Shown piece by piece: positions 1-7,549 of a DNA stretch of 10,436 nucleotides (its first letter is position 1; every line of letters starts with the position of its first letter). Both the position numbers and the translations under genes were made by a program. The notes beneath the pieces are model-generated. The model saw nothing but the letters and a program-made list of their open reading frames with translations. It was not told where the DNA came from and ran no database searches. Source of the DNA: Bacteroidales bacterium. GTDB taxonomy: Bacteria > Bacteroidota > Bacteroidia > Bacteroidales > UBA932. The DNA lies in assembly GCA_021443605.1 (NCBI GenBank), contig JABUTQ010000322.1, positions 1 to 10,436 on the forward strand, written 5' to 3'.

Positions 1-564
1 CATCCCAATGAGGTCACCGAAGAGAGCACTGCGGCTTGTGCCCGTCTGGCAGATGCCGGCGTTCCCCTTGGGAACCAGTCGGTTCTTCTTCGGGGAGTGA
101 ACGACTGTGTGCATGTGATGCTGAAGCTCGTTCACGAGCTGGTCAAGATGCGTGTCCGTCCATATTATATTTATCAGTGCGACCTCTCTATGGGGCTGGA
201 ACATTTCCGCACTCCGGTATCGAAAGGTATCGAAATAATTGAAGGGCTCAGGGGACACACTTCCGGCTACGCAGTGCCCACATTCGTGGTCGATGCCCCG
301 GGTGGTGGCGGTAAGACTCCCGTTATGCCTCAATACCTTATAAGTCAGGCACCGGGGAAGGTGATTCTCAGGAACTTCGAAGGAGTTGTCACTACATACA
401 CCGAGCCTGTCGGATATGATAATATCTGTCATTGCGAAGTGTGCGAAGGGAATCGCAAGTCGGAAACCAAGGGTGGTGTCATCGGGCTTCTCGAAGGGGA
501 GCGCCTAAGCATAGAACCGGCATATCTTGAACGCAAGGAAAGGAGCAGACAAAGGAAACAATAA
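1..564 (+). CDS. kamA: L-lysine 2,3-aminomutase, C-terminal part (5' end outside window)
   Basis: Radical SAM, PLP-dependent enzyme that converts L-lysine to L-beta-lysine, the first step of lysine fermentation. The open frame runs from base 1 and gives 187 residues. From family knowledge, residue 1 here corresponds to about residue 233 of the 416-residue Clostridium subterminale enzyme, so the N-terminal CxxxCxxC cluster motif is missing only because of the window edge. With that offset the known residues fall into place: the PLP lysine is K105 in PGGGGK (K337), the substrate-binding aspartates are D61 and D98 (D293, D330), and the structural zinc ligands are C36 and the CxCxxC at 143-148 (C268, C375, C377, C380). 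The tail after residue 175 is rich in Lys and Arg. The stop overlaps the next start by one base (TAATG), which suggests coupled translation with kamB. Confidence 0.97.
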   Translation, partial: HPNEVTEESTAACARLADAGVPLGNQSVLLRGVNDCVHVMLKLVHELVKMRVRPYYIYQCDLSMGLEHFRTPVSKGIEIIEGLRGHTSGYAVPTFVVDAPGGGGKTPVMPQYLISQAPGKVILRNFEGVVTTYTEPVGYDNICHCEVCEGNRKSETKGGVIGLLEGERLSIEPAYLERKERSRQRKQ

Positions 565-1505
565 TGCCTTTTATAGATAACATATTGAAACACAGAAGCC
601 TTTCCATCGTAGGTCTTGAAAAGAATACCGGAAAGACCGAGTGTCTCAATTATATCTTGCGAAGGCTGCCGTCAGAATATATAAACGTGGCGGTGACATC
701 TATCGGCATTGACGGGGAGTCACTGGATCAGGTGACTTCCACCGCCAAGCCGGAGATAATATTGCGCGAAGGGATTTTTTTCGCCACAAGTGAGAAACAT
801 TACAGACAGAGAGGTCTGTTGAGCGAGCTTCTCGACGTGAGTGACGAAACTACTTCACTTGGGAGGATAGTAACGGCCAAAGCCTTGACGGAGGGGAAGA
901 TACTATTGTCCGGGCCGTCATCTTCCGCTTCATTGAGCCGATGGATGAAATCGATGGAGCGGTTCAAGATAGACCTCACCATCATCGATGGGGCTTTGTC
1001 AAGATTGAGTGCTGCATCGCCCGCCGTGAGCGAATGTATGATTCTCTCAACCGGAGCTGCACTGAGTGCAAACATCCGCGAACTTGTTTCCAAGACGGCA
1101 TTTATCGTCGAGCTGATAGGGCTTCCCGAAACTGATGCAAAGGCAGATGAAAAGGTATCATCTTTTGTCGATTTTTCGGGAGATATCCTTAAAGGAGAGA
1201 AAGTTATAGAGGTTGAGGGGGCATTGACGGACAGATTGCTGACCTCTGCTCGCAACGAACTCCAAAGCGGAGCGAAAGAACTGATAGTAGGAGACTTTAC
1301 GAAGATTTTTGCAACGGCAGACCAATATCGGGCGTTCTTGCGCAGAGGCGGGAGGATATCGGTCAGAAAAAAGAGCAAGCTCATTGCCGTATGTGTAAAT
1401 CCGGTATCGCCCTCGGGCATTGTCCTGGACAGCGATATGCTATGCAAAACTTTATCGGAAGCAATAAACCTTCCGGTATATGATATCAAGAGAGGAAATA
1501 GATGA
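564..1505 (+). CDS. kamB: KamB, probable P-loop subunit of the lysine 5,6-aminomutase reactivase
   Basis: A 313-residue protein with a P-loop-like segment at residues 17-25 (GLEKNTGKT), followed by a conserved-looking TSIGIDGE stretch at 45-52 and a hydrophobic strand ending in IDGA at 141-144 that could serve as a Walker B-like or switch element. There is no signal peptide or membrane segment, so it is probably cytosolic. Its place between kamA and the MutS-like gene is the usual place of KamB in lysine-fermentation clusters. From memory, KamB and KamC are named as an ATP-dependent reactivase that rescues B12-inactivated lysine 5,6-aminomutase. The identification rests more on context than on motifs. 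The P-loop is irregular: the first glycine is five residues, not four, from the GKT. The gene overlaps kamC by four bases (ATGA), and an SD-like AAGGA lies 7 bases before its start. ATA isoleucine codons are common, unlike in the enzyme genes downstream. Confidence 0.8.
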   Translation: MPFIDNILKHRSLSIVGLEKNTGKTECLNYILRRLPSEYINVAVTSIGIDGESLDQVTSTAKPEIILREGIFFATSEKHYRQRGLLSELLDVSDETTSLGRIVTAKALTEGKILLSGPSSSASLSRWMKSMERFKIDLTIIDGALSRLSAASPAVSECMILSTGAALSANIRELVSKTAFIVELIGLPETDAKADEKVSSFVDFSGDILKGEKVIEVEGALTDRLLTSARNELQSGAKELIVGDFTKIFATADQYRAFLRRGGRISVRKKSKLIAVCVNPVSPSGIVLDSDMLCKTLSEAINLPVYDIKRGNR

Positions 1506-2866
1506 AATTCAAAGATATAGTAAATATTCCGTGCGGGATTCGCTTCTGTTTCGAAGACCTTTCGATAGAGGCGGGATATAGCCGCCGTGTGGCTTTGGAT
1601 GCACCGCTGATGACTTCCGTGGAGCAAATTGAGGCTTCATACGGAGACCTTCGCCTGTTTCGTGCACTCAATGCTTCCAATCCGTCTTTGATACGGGATG
1701 TGAAGCACTATCTGCAATGCAGTCTCCACGACATTTCCGGAGCGCTAAAGACTCTCCGAAATGGTGACTATCTTGAAGATATCAACTTGTTTGAAATCAA
1801 GAATTTAGCCATTCTTGGGGATAATATAGGGAAGCTTTTCTCAGCTCACGGTGTTGACATAAAATGGCTCGATTTCCCGATGAGCCGCGTCATAGATATT
1901 TTGGATCCGGACGGTTTGAGGATAGCTTCGTTCTATATCTATGATTCATATTCCATAGAGCTTCGCACTCTGCGTCAGGAGCTTGAATATTTCAATGGCG
2001 ATGATGACGAGCGCAGTGCCCTTATGGATGATATCGCCACCGAAGAAGACCGAATTAGAGAGATTATCGCGGGCAAACTTCTTCCTTTGGCAGATGACAT
2101 CGAAGGGATGCTCCATTCGCTTGCAAGATTGGACATAGCCATTGCAAAGGCCGCTCAGGCAGAAAAATGGAATCTTGTCATCCCCGAGCATGGTGACAAG
2201 ACAATCCTCGAAGGGATGTACAATCCCGAGATAGAAGATGCCCTACAAAAGAAACGCAAGGCTTTCCAAAGAGTGAATTTCTTACATCAGAACGGAGAGC
2301 CATCTGTTGTGATCGGGGCTAATATGGGAGGCAAGACAGTGGCTCTCAAAACATTGACATTGTGTCAATTACTATATCAAACGGGATTTGCAGTGCCGGC
2401 AGAAAAGGCCGTGATGCATCCGTTTGAAGAGATTTATTTCTGCATTGGCGACGAGCAGGATCAGATTAAAGGGCTCTCGTCTTTTGCAGCTGAAATGTTG
2501 AGGATAAACCAAGTGATAGAGAGGATGAGGGAAGGGGTCTCCATTCTGGCACTGATAGACGAGCCGGCGAGGACCACAAACCCGGTGGAGGGGACAGCTC
2601 TTGTATCTGCGCTTGTCAATCTTATCAGCGGCAGGGAAAATATCGATTTGGTACTTACAACCCATTATAATATAAAGTGTGGTGCACAAGTGGCATTCTG
2701 GCGAGTGCGCGGCCTTGTCGAAGGGAAGATGGATTATGAACTTTTGCCCACAGCCGGCCATAAAGTGCCACACGAAGCCCTTGCCATTGCGGAGAGTCTG
2801 AAAATAGACAGCCAATGGATAAACGGTGCAAAGGAGATGCTTGAAAGACAAAAAACAACTGTATAA
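1502..2866 (+). CDS. kamC: KamC, MutS-family ATPase, probable lysine 5,6-aminomutase reactivase ATPase
   Basis: A 454-residue protein whose last ~200 residues are a MutS-type ABC ATPase. Walker A is GANMGGKT at 272-279. Walker B runs into DEPARTTNPVEG at 353-364, which aligns with the DEIGRGTSTYDG-type motif of MutS. A TTHY switch with histidine is at 386-389. The preceding ~150-260 region is charged and helical, like the MutS lever/clamp core. The mismatch-reading N-terminal domain and the C-terminal helix-turn-helix of true MutS are absent, and the protein is half the usual MutS length. A DNA repair role is therefore unlikely. Its setting, overlapping kamB and two bases before kamD, fits a chaperone-like ATPase that swaps damaged cobalamin out of KamDE. 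That role is known for this family pair only from limited work I recall, so it is partly inference. An AGAGG lies 6 bases before the start. Confidence 0.85.
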   Translation: MKFKDIVNIPCGIRFCFEDLSIEAGYSRRVALDAPLMTSVEQIEASYGDLRLFRALNASNPSLIRDVKHYLQCSLHDISGALKTLRNGDYLEDINLFEIKNLAILGDNIGKLFSAHGVDIKWLDFPMSRVIDILDPDGLRIASFYIYDSYSIELRTLRQELEYFNGDDDERSALMDDIATEEDRIREIIAGKLLPLADDIEGMLHSLARLDIAIAKAAQAEKWNLVIPEHGDKTILEGMYNPEIEDALQKKRKAFQRVNFLHQNGEPSVVIGANMGGKTVALKTLTLCQLLYQTGFAVPAEKAVMHPFEEIYFCIGDEQDQIKGLSSFAAEMLRINQVIERMREGVSILALIDEPARTTNPVEGTALVSALVNLISGRENIDLVLTTHYNIKCGAQVAFWRVRGLVEGKMDYELLPTAGHKVPHEALAIAESLKIDSQWINGAKEMLERQKTTV

Positions 2867-2868
2867 CT

Positions 2869-4425
2869 ATGAAAAAAAGCAAATTAGGACTTGATTTCCA
2901 GAAGGTTGACAAAGCCCGTTCCCTTGCAAGAAGCATTGCGGACGACGTACAGTCTTTTGTGGAATCATACACGACCGTAGCCGTGGAGAGGACCTTGTGC
3001 CGTCTTCTCGGAATAGACGGGGTAGATGAAAACGGAGTGCCGCTTCCCAATGTCGTAGTTGACGAGCTGAAAGCGAACGGTGCTCTCAGTGAGGGAGTTG
3101 TATTCTATATCAGTAACGCGGTGGCTGCCACGGGGAGGACTCCCCAGCAAATTGCGGAAGCGGTTGCGGACGGCACTCTCGACCTCACGAAGGTTAAGAC
3201 AAACCCGAAATCTGAAATCGAAAATATCCTGCAACCGATTATAGACCAATCTATAGAGCGCATCCGTGCCCATAGGGCTCGTCGTGAGAATTATCTTGCT
3301 ACGATAGGAGAGGGGCAGAAACCATACCTCTATGTGATTGTCGCCACCGGAAACATCTACGAAGACGTGGTGCAGGCGGAAGCTGCCGCCCGTCAGGGGG
3401 CCGACATCATCGCTGTAATCCGCACCACCGGACAATCGCTCTTGGATTATGTCCCCTATGGCGCTACAACTGAGGGATTTGGCGGGACTTACGCAACACA
3501 GGAAAATTTCAGGATTATGCGTTCAGCCCTCGACAAAGTGGGCGAAGAGGTTGGTCGATATATCCGTCTTTGCAACTACTGCAGCGGCTTGTGTATGCCG
3601 GAGATTGCCATTATGGGAGCCTTCGAGGGGCTTGACGTGATGCTCAACGATGCTCTTTACGGGATCCTCTTCAGGGATATCAATATGCAGAGGACAATGA
3701 TAGACCAATATTTCTCCCGCATAATCAACGGATTTGCAGGGATTATCATAAACACCGGCGAGGACAACTATCTCACCACTGCCGATGCCGTTGAGGCAGC
3801 CCACACGGTGCTTGCGAGCGACATCATCAACGAGCAGCTTGCCCTTCTCAGCGGCCTGCCGGAGGAGCAGATGGGGCTCGGTCACGCTTTTGAGATGGAT
3901 CCGATGCTCGAAAACGGATTCCTCATGGAACTTGCTCAGGCACAGATGGCCAGGGAGATATTCCCCAAGGCCCCTCTCAAATATATGCCCCCCACAAAGT
4001 TTATGACCGGAAACATTTTCCGCGGCCATCTCCAGGATGCCCTCTTCAATATGGTCGGTATCTGGACGGGGCAGGGGATTCAGCTTCTCGGAATGCCAAC
4101 TGAGGCCATCCACACGCCGTTTATGAGCGACCGCTACCTATCAATCGAGAATGCAAAATATATCTTCAACAATATGAAGAGCATAGGCGACGAGATGGAA
4201 TTCAAGGAGGGAGGTATCGTCCGCAAACGGGCGGCGGAAGTGCTCGACAAGACTGTCAACCTGCTGGAACAGCTTGTGAATGAGGGGCTTTTCAATGCCC
4301 TCGAAAAGGGAATCTTTGCCGATGTCAAACGCCCGAAGAATGGCGGAAAGGGGCTTGACGGAGTTTGCCGCAAAGGCGATAATTATATGAATCCGTTTGT
4401 CGAACTAATGAAAGGGAGAAGATAA
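2869..4425 (+). CDS. kamD: Lysine 5,6-aminomutase alpha subunit (KamD)
   Basis: Large catalytic subunit (518 residues, matching the ~516 of the Clostridium sticklandii protein) of the adenosylcobalamin- and PLP-dependent enzyme that moves the terminal amino group of beta-lysine or D-lysine to the neighbouring carbon. It forms the TIM barrel that holds PLP and substrate. Residues known from the C. sticklandii enzyme recur with a shift of one: R185, S190, S239 and Y264 around PLP, and D299 and K371 for the substrate. The segment YVPYGATTEGFGGTYATQ at 194-211 is a family hallmark. The start is two bases after the kamC stop and has no SD sequence. kamE follows after two bases, as expected for subunits made in equal amounts. 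No truncation or frameshift is seen. Confidence 0.97.
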   Translation: MKKSKLGLDFQKVDKARSLARSIADDVQSFVESYTTVAVERTLCRLLGIDGVDENGVPLPNVVVDELKANGALSEGVVFYISNAVAATGRTPQQIAEAVADGTLDLTKVKTNPKSEIENILQPIIDQSIERIRAHRARRENYLATIGEGQKPYLYVIVATGNIYEDVVQAEAAARQGADIIAVIRTTGQSLLDYVPYGATTEGFGGTYATQENFRIMRSALDKVGEEVGRYIRLCNYCSGLCMPEIAIMGAFEGLDVMLNDALYGILFRDINMQRTMIDQYFSRIINGFAGIIINTGEDNYLTTADAVEAAHTVLASDIINEQLALLSGLPEEQMGLGHAFEMDPMLENGFLMELAQAQMAREIFPKAPLKYMPPTKFMTGNIFRGHLQDALFNMVGIWTGQGIQLLGMPTEAIHTPFMSDRYLSIENAKYIFNNMKSIGDEMEFKEGGIVRKRAAEVLDKTVNLLEQLVNEGLFNALEKGIFADVKRPKNGGKGLDGVCRKGDNYMNPFVELMKGRR

Positions 4426-4427
4426 AA

Positions 4428-5216
4428 ATGAGCGCAGGACTTTATTCTACAGATGCCAAGGATTTTGACAAGACCTTAGATTTGACCAAGGTTAAGCCGT
4501 ACGGCGACACAATGAACGATGGGAAAGTACAGCTGAGTTTCACCCTTCCCGTGCCGTGCGGAGCGGAAGCGGTGGAGGCGGCAAAGCAGCTGCTCAAGAG
4601 TATGGGGCTTGAAAATCCTCTCGTGGTATATTACAACGAGCTCACCCCCGGCTACACTTTCTTCAACTGCTACGGAAGTTGCGTTCACACAGTCGATTAC
4701 AGCACCATCTATGTCCCCAAGGTGGAATCCGATGTGATGGATATGCACGAGTGTGACGATTATATTAGGGAGTATATCGGCAGAAAACTGGTGATTGTGG
4801 GGGCTTCCACAGGAACTGATGCCCACACGGTAGGGATTGACGCCGTTATGAATATGAAAGGATATGCAGGCCATTACGGGCTCGAAAGATACGATATGAT
4901 AGAGGCGTATAACCTTGGAAGTCAGGTGCCTAACGAAGAGTTTATCGCAAAGGGGCTGGAACTCGGAGCCGATGCTCTCATCGTTTCGCAGACAGTCACC
5001 CAGAAGGACGTCCATATCAAGAACCTCGTCAACCTTATCGAACTGCTTGAAGCGGAGAATCTCAGGGATAAGATGATAGTGTGCTGCGGCGGCGCGAGAA
5101 TCACCCACGAACTCGCCAAGGAGCTCGGATATGACGCCGGATTCGGAATGAACACCTATGCAGATGACATAGCGTCATTTGTTGCGGAAGAATTTGTTAA
5201 AAGAAATAATAAATAA
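4428..5216 (+). CDS. kamE: Lysine 5,6-aminomutase beta subunit (KamE), B12-binding
   Basis: Small subunit (262 residues) carrying the Rossmann domain that binds adenosylcobalamin in the base-off form. The DxHxxG motif is D131-A-H133-T-V-G136, so the cobalt-ligating histidine is H133, the same number as in the C. sticklandii protein. K144, the lysine that forms the internal aldimine with PLP and keeps the cofactor domain in its open resting state, is also present (NMKG). A Gly-Gly at 221-222 fits the end of the B12-binding motif. The N-terminal ~100 residues form the dimerisation domain. An AAGGGAG stretch lies 9 bases before the start. The frame ends in TAA followed at once by TAG, a double stop. 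It works only with KamD, and B12 supply is therefore essential for this pathway. Confidence 0.97.
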   Translation: MSAGLYSTDAKDFDKTLDLTKVKPYGDTMNDGKVQLSFTLPVPCGAEAVEAAKQLLKSMGLENPLVVYYNELTPGYTFFNCYGSCVHTVDYSTIYVPKVESDVMDMHECDDYIREYIGRKLVIVGASTGTDAHTVGIDAVMNMKGYAGHYGLERYDMIEAYNLGSQVPNEEFIAKGLELGADALIVSQTVTQKDVHIKNLVNLIELLEAENLRDKMIVCCGGARITHELAKELGYDAGFGMNTYADDIASFVAEEFVKRNNK

Positions 5217-5224
5217 TAGCGATT

Positions 5225-5881
5225 ATGGACAAAAATCAAGTAAGAGAAGTTATTGCCCGTCGTGCTGCAAAAGAACTCCACGATGGCGACGTTGTGAATC
5301 TGGGAATCGGCCTCCCCACCGCAATTCCTAACTATCTCCCTGAAGGAGTATCAGTTACACTCCAGTCTGAAAATGGTCTCGTAGGTATGGGGCCCGCTCC
5401 CGAAACCGGAAAAGAAGACAAGGATTATGTAAATGCGGGTGGTGGGTTCATCACCGCAGATCTTGGCGCGTATGCGTGCTCTTCTGCCGATTCGTTCGGT
5501 ATCATCCGTGGCGGCCACGTGGATGTCACAATCCTCGGCGCCCTCCAGGTCGATGAAAAAGGCGACCTTGCAAACTGGGTGATTCCGGGCAAGAAAACCC
5601 CCGGTATGGGTGGCGCAATGGATCTCCTTGTTGGAGCCAACAAAGTAATCCTCACGATGGAACACACTGCAAAAGGTGCTCCCAAGATATTGAAAAAGTG
5701 CACATTACCTCTTACTGCTGCCGGCCAGGTAAACAAAATCATCACCGAAATGGGTGTTATGGACATCACTCACGAAGGGATTGTCTTGACAGAAATCAAT
5801 CCCGAATTCACGGTGGAGCAGGTGCAGGCCGCAACTGAGGCTACCCTTATCGTATCCAAGGATCTTAAACCGATGTGCTGA
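5225..5881 (+). CDS. atoA: Acetoacetate/butyrate-type CoA-transferase, subunit B
   Basis: Family I CoA-transferase beta subunit (218 residues, normal length). The catalytic glutamate is E49 in SENG, which forms the glutamyl-CoA thioester. The glycine-rich GIGLPT at 27-32 and GMGGAMDL at 127-134 are typical. In lysine fermentation such an enzyme transfers CoA from butyryl-CoA to acetoacetate (or acetate), giving butyrate and acetoacetyl-CoA. The exact acyl preference cannot be read from the sequence; a succinyl-CoA:3-oxoacid transferase (ScoB-like) is the main alternative. The odd point is that the A subunit (AtoD type), normally directly adjacent, is not in the window. The gene lies 8 bases after kamE, lacks an SD sequence, and shares one base with the next gene (TGATG). 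Confidence 0.92.
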   Translation: MDKNQVREVIARRAAKELHDGDVVNLGIGLPTAIPNYLPEGVSVTLQSENGLVGMGPAPETGKEDKDYVNAGGGFITADLGAYACSSADSFGIIRGGHVDVTILGALQVDEKGDLANWVIPGKKTPGMGGAMDLLVGANKVILTMEHTAKGAPKILKKCTLPLTAAGQVNKIITEMGVMDITHEGIVLTEINPEFTVEQVQAATEATLIVSKDLKPMC

Positions 5882-6651
5882 TGAAATTTCTGATTTCGGA
5901 AATCGAGAACGGCATCGCTGTCTTGAAAATCTCAAGGCCGCAGGCGCTCAATGCCCTCAACACTGAGGTTCTTGCCGAGTTGGAGGAATATATCGACAAT
6001 ATTCCTTCCGACATACGGGTGCTCATCATCACGGGCGATGGACCGAAATCGTTCGTTGCCGGTGCCGATATAGCGGAGATGAGCAATCTTACTCCCGAAG
6101 GAGGCCTTGAATTCGGACGGCGCGGTGCAAGGGTGTTCAAGAAGATAGAAGACCTTGACATTCCGGTGATTGCAGCCATCAACGGCTTCGCCCTCGGAGG
6201 AGGATGCGAAATCGCTATGGCTTGCGATATCCGCATTGCCGCTGAGAATGCGAAGTTCGGACAACCCGAAGTGGGGCTTGGAATTATTCCGGGTTTCTCG
6301 GGCACTTACCGCCTTGCAAAGCTCGTGGGGCAGGGGATGGCGAAGGATCTCATCTTTTCAGGCCGCACCATCCGTGCCGATGAAGCTCTCCGTATAGGTC
6401 TTGTAAATCAGGTTGTAAAGAGCGAAGAGCTGATGGACGTGGCAAAGGATCTTGCTTCTAAGATTGCCCAAAATGCCCCCATCGCGGTAAAATATGCAAA
6501 ACAATGCATCAATCAAAATTACGATATGGAGAGGGACACTGCCCTTGCATTTGAAAATGAGATGTTTGCAAAATGTTTTGCCACCGAAGACCAGAAAAAC
6601 GGCATGAACGCCTTCCTCAAAAAGGAAAAAGTGATCTTCATTAATAAGTAA
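5881..6651 (+). CDS. crt: Enoyl-CoA hydratase (crotonase)
   Basis: Hydrates crotonyl-CoA to 3-hydroxybutyryl-CoA, reversibly, in the C4 acyl-CoA pathway. At 256 residues it has the usual crotonase length. The oxyanion-hole segment FVAGADIAEM is at 58-67, the second segment ALGGGCEIAMACD is at 104-116, and the two catalytic glutamates are E110 and E130 (in GQPEVGLGIIPG). ATG at 5881 is chosen as the start because it overlaps the preceding stop by one base and gives the normal crotonase N-terminus; an in-frame GTG at 5875 would add only two residues. A role in 3-hydroxybutyryl-CoA metabolism is inferred from the hbd and bcd neighbours, as crotonases vary widely in substrate. Confidence 0.94.
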   Translation: MKFLISEIENGIAVLKISRPQALNALNTEVLAELEEYIDNIPSDIRVLIITGDGPKSFVAGADIAEMSNLTPEGGLEFGRRGARVFKKIEDLDIPVIAAINGFALGGGCEIAMACDIRIAAENAKFGQPEVGLGIIPGFSGTYRLAKLVGQGMAKDLIFSGRTIRADEALRIGLVNQVVKSEELMDVAKDLASKIAQNAPIAVKYAKQCINQNYDMERDTALAFENEMFAKCFATEDQKNGMNAFLKKEKVIFINK

Positions 6652-6678
6652 CAAAATTGTAATAATTAATATAAAACT

Positions 6679-7518
6679 ATGAAAATCAGTGTAATAGGAA
6701 CAGGAACAATGGGTTCCGGAATTGTTCAGGCTTTTGCAGTTGCAGGTTATCCCGTGATTATGAAAAGCCGTAGCATCGCCAGTGCGGAAAAGGCTTTGGC
6801 AAAGATTTCCAAAGGTTTGAACCGTCTCGTAGAGAAAGGGAAAATGACCGAGGAGGATTGCAATGCCGCCTTGTCAAACATCACCCTTTCAAGTGAATAC
6901 AAAGATTTGGCAGATTGCGACCTCGTAATCGAGGCAGCTGTCGAGGAGATGGCAGAGAAGAAAGCCCTCTTCAAGATGCTCGATGAAATCTGCAAGAAAG
7001 AGGCGATTCTCGCTTCCAACACTTCATCACTCTCCATCACAGAGATTGGTTGCTGCACAAGCCGTTCGGACAAGGTTATCGGGATGCACTTCTTCAATCC
7101 CGCTCCGGTTATGAAGCTCGTGGAGATTATCAAGGGGCAGACCACTTCAGACGAAGTCTTCAATTGCGTTTTCAGCCTCTCAGAAGCCATAGGCAAAACT
7201 CCGGTCACAATCAATGAAGCTCCCGGATTTGTCGTGAATCGTATCCTCATCCCTATGATAAACGAAGCCGTAGGCATCCTCGCAGATGGTGTCGCTTCAA
7301 AAGAAGATATCGATGCGGCGATGAAACTCGGTGCAAACCACCCTATGGGGCCTCTCGCTTTGGGAGACCTTATCGGCCTTGACGTGTGCCTTGCAATTAT
7401 GGAAGTGCTTCACAGCGAGTTTGAAGACGACAAGTACCGCGCCCATCCGCTCTTGAAGAAGATGGTACGCGCAAACCTCCTTGGCCGCAAGACAGGCGAA
7501 GGATTCTACAAATATTAA
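6679..7518 (+). CDS. hbd: 3-hydroxybutyryl-CoA dehydrogenase
   Basis: Interconverts acetoacetyl-CoA and (S)-3-hydroxybutyryl-CoA. At 279 residues it is very close to Clostridium acetobutylicum Hbd (282). The nucleotide-binding GTGTMG is at 7-12. The active-site residues S116, H137 (MHFFNPAP), E149 and N187 (VVNRILIPM) are present, and the C-terminal domain carries NHPMGPL at 220-226. The residue at the end of the second beta strand, Asp in the NADH-using clostridial enzyme (LRD), is Ser30 here and is followed by Arg31, which points to NADPH rather than NADH. That preference is inference. The gene follows a 27-base AT-rich gap after crt, with no SD sequence before its ATG. Confidence 0.95.
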   Translation: MKISVIGTGTMGSGIVQAFAVAGYPVIMKSRSIASAEKALAKISKGLNRLVEKGKMTEEDCNAALSNITLSSEYKDLADCDLVIEAAVEEMAEKKALFKMLDEICKKEAILASNTSSLSITEIGCCTSRSDKVIGMHFFNPAPVMKLVEIIKGQTTSDEVFNCVFSLSEAIGKTPVTINEAPGFVVNRILIPMINEAVGILADGVASKEDIDAAMKLGANHPMGPLALGDLIGLDVCLAIMEVLHSEFEDDKYRAHPLLKKMVRANLLGRKTGEGFYKY

Positions 7519-7549
7519 AATACTGATACCCAATACACTAATACAAATT

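Noticed and set aside
800..1627. Long minus-strand open frame of 275 codons opposite kamB/kamC
   Set aside because: It is antisense to two well-supported genes, has no recognisable domain and an unnatural composition rich in Ser, Arg and Pro; other minus-strand frames (for example 3523-4113 and 8044-8547) fail for the same reasons.
1502..2866. Annotation of the MutS-like gene as a DNA mismatch repair protein
   Set aside because: It lacks the mismatch-binding and helix-turn-helix parts, is half the length of MutS, and is locked into a lysine-fermentation operon.
5875..5880. GTG at 5875 as the start of crt
   Set aside because: ATG at 5881 gives the normal crotonase N-terminus and a typical one-base stop/start overlap.
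6652..6678. AT-rich gap before hbd as an internal promoter
   Set aside because: No Bacteroidota-type TTTG / TAnnTTTG pair or sigma-70-like pair at proper spacing was found here, nor in the gap 7519-7549.
7481..7549. ATG at 7481 as the start of bcd
   Set aside because: It would add 23 residues unlike any acyl-CoA dehydrogenase and overlap the conserved end of hbd.
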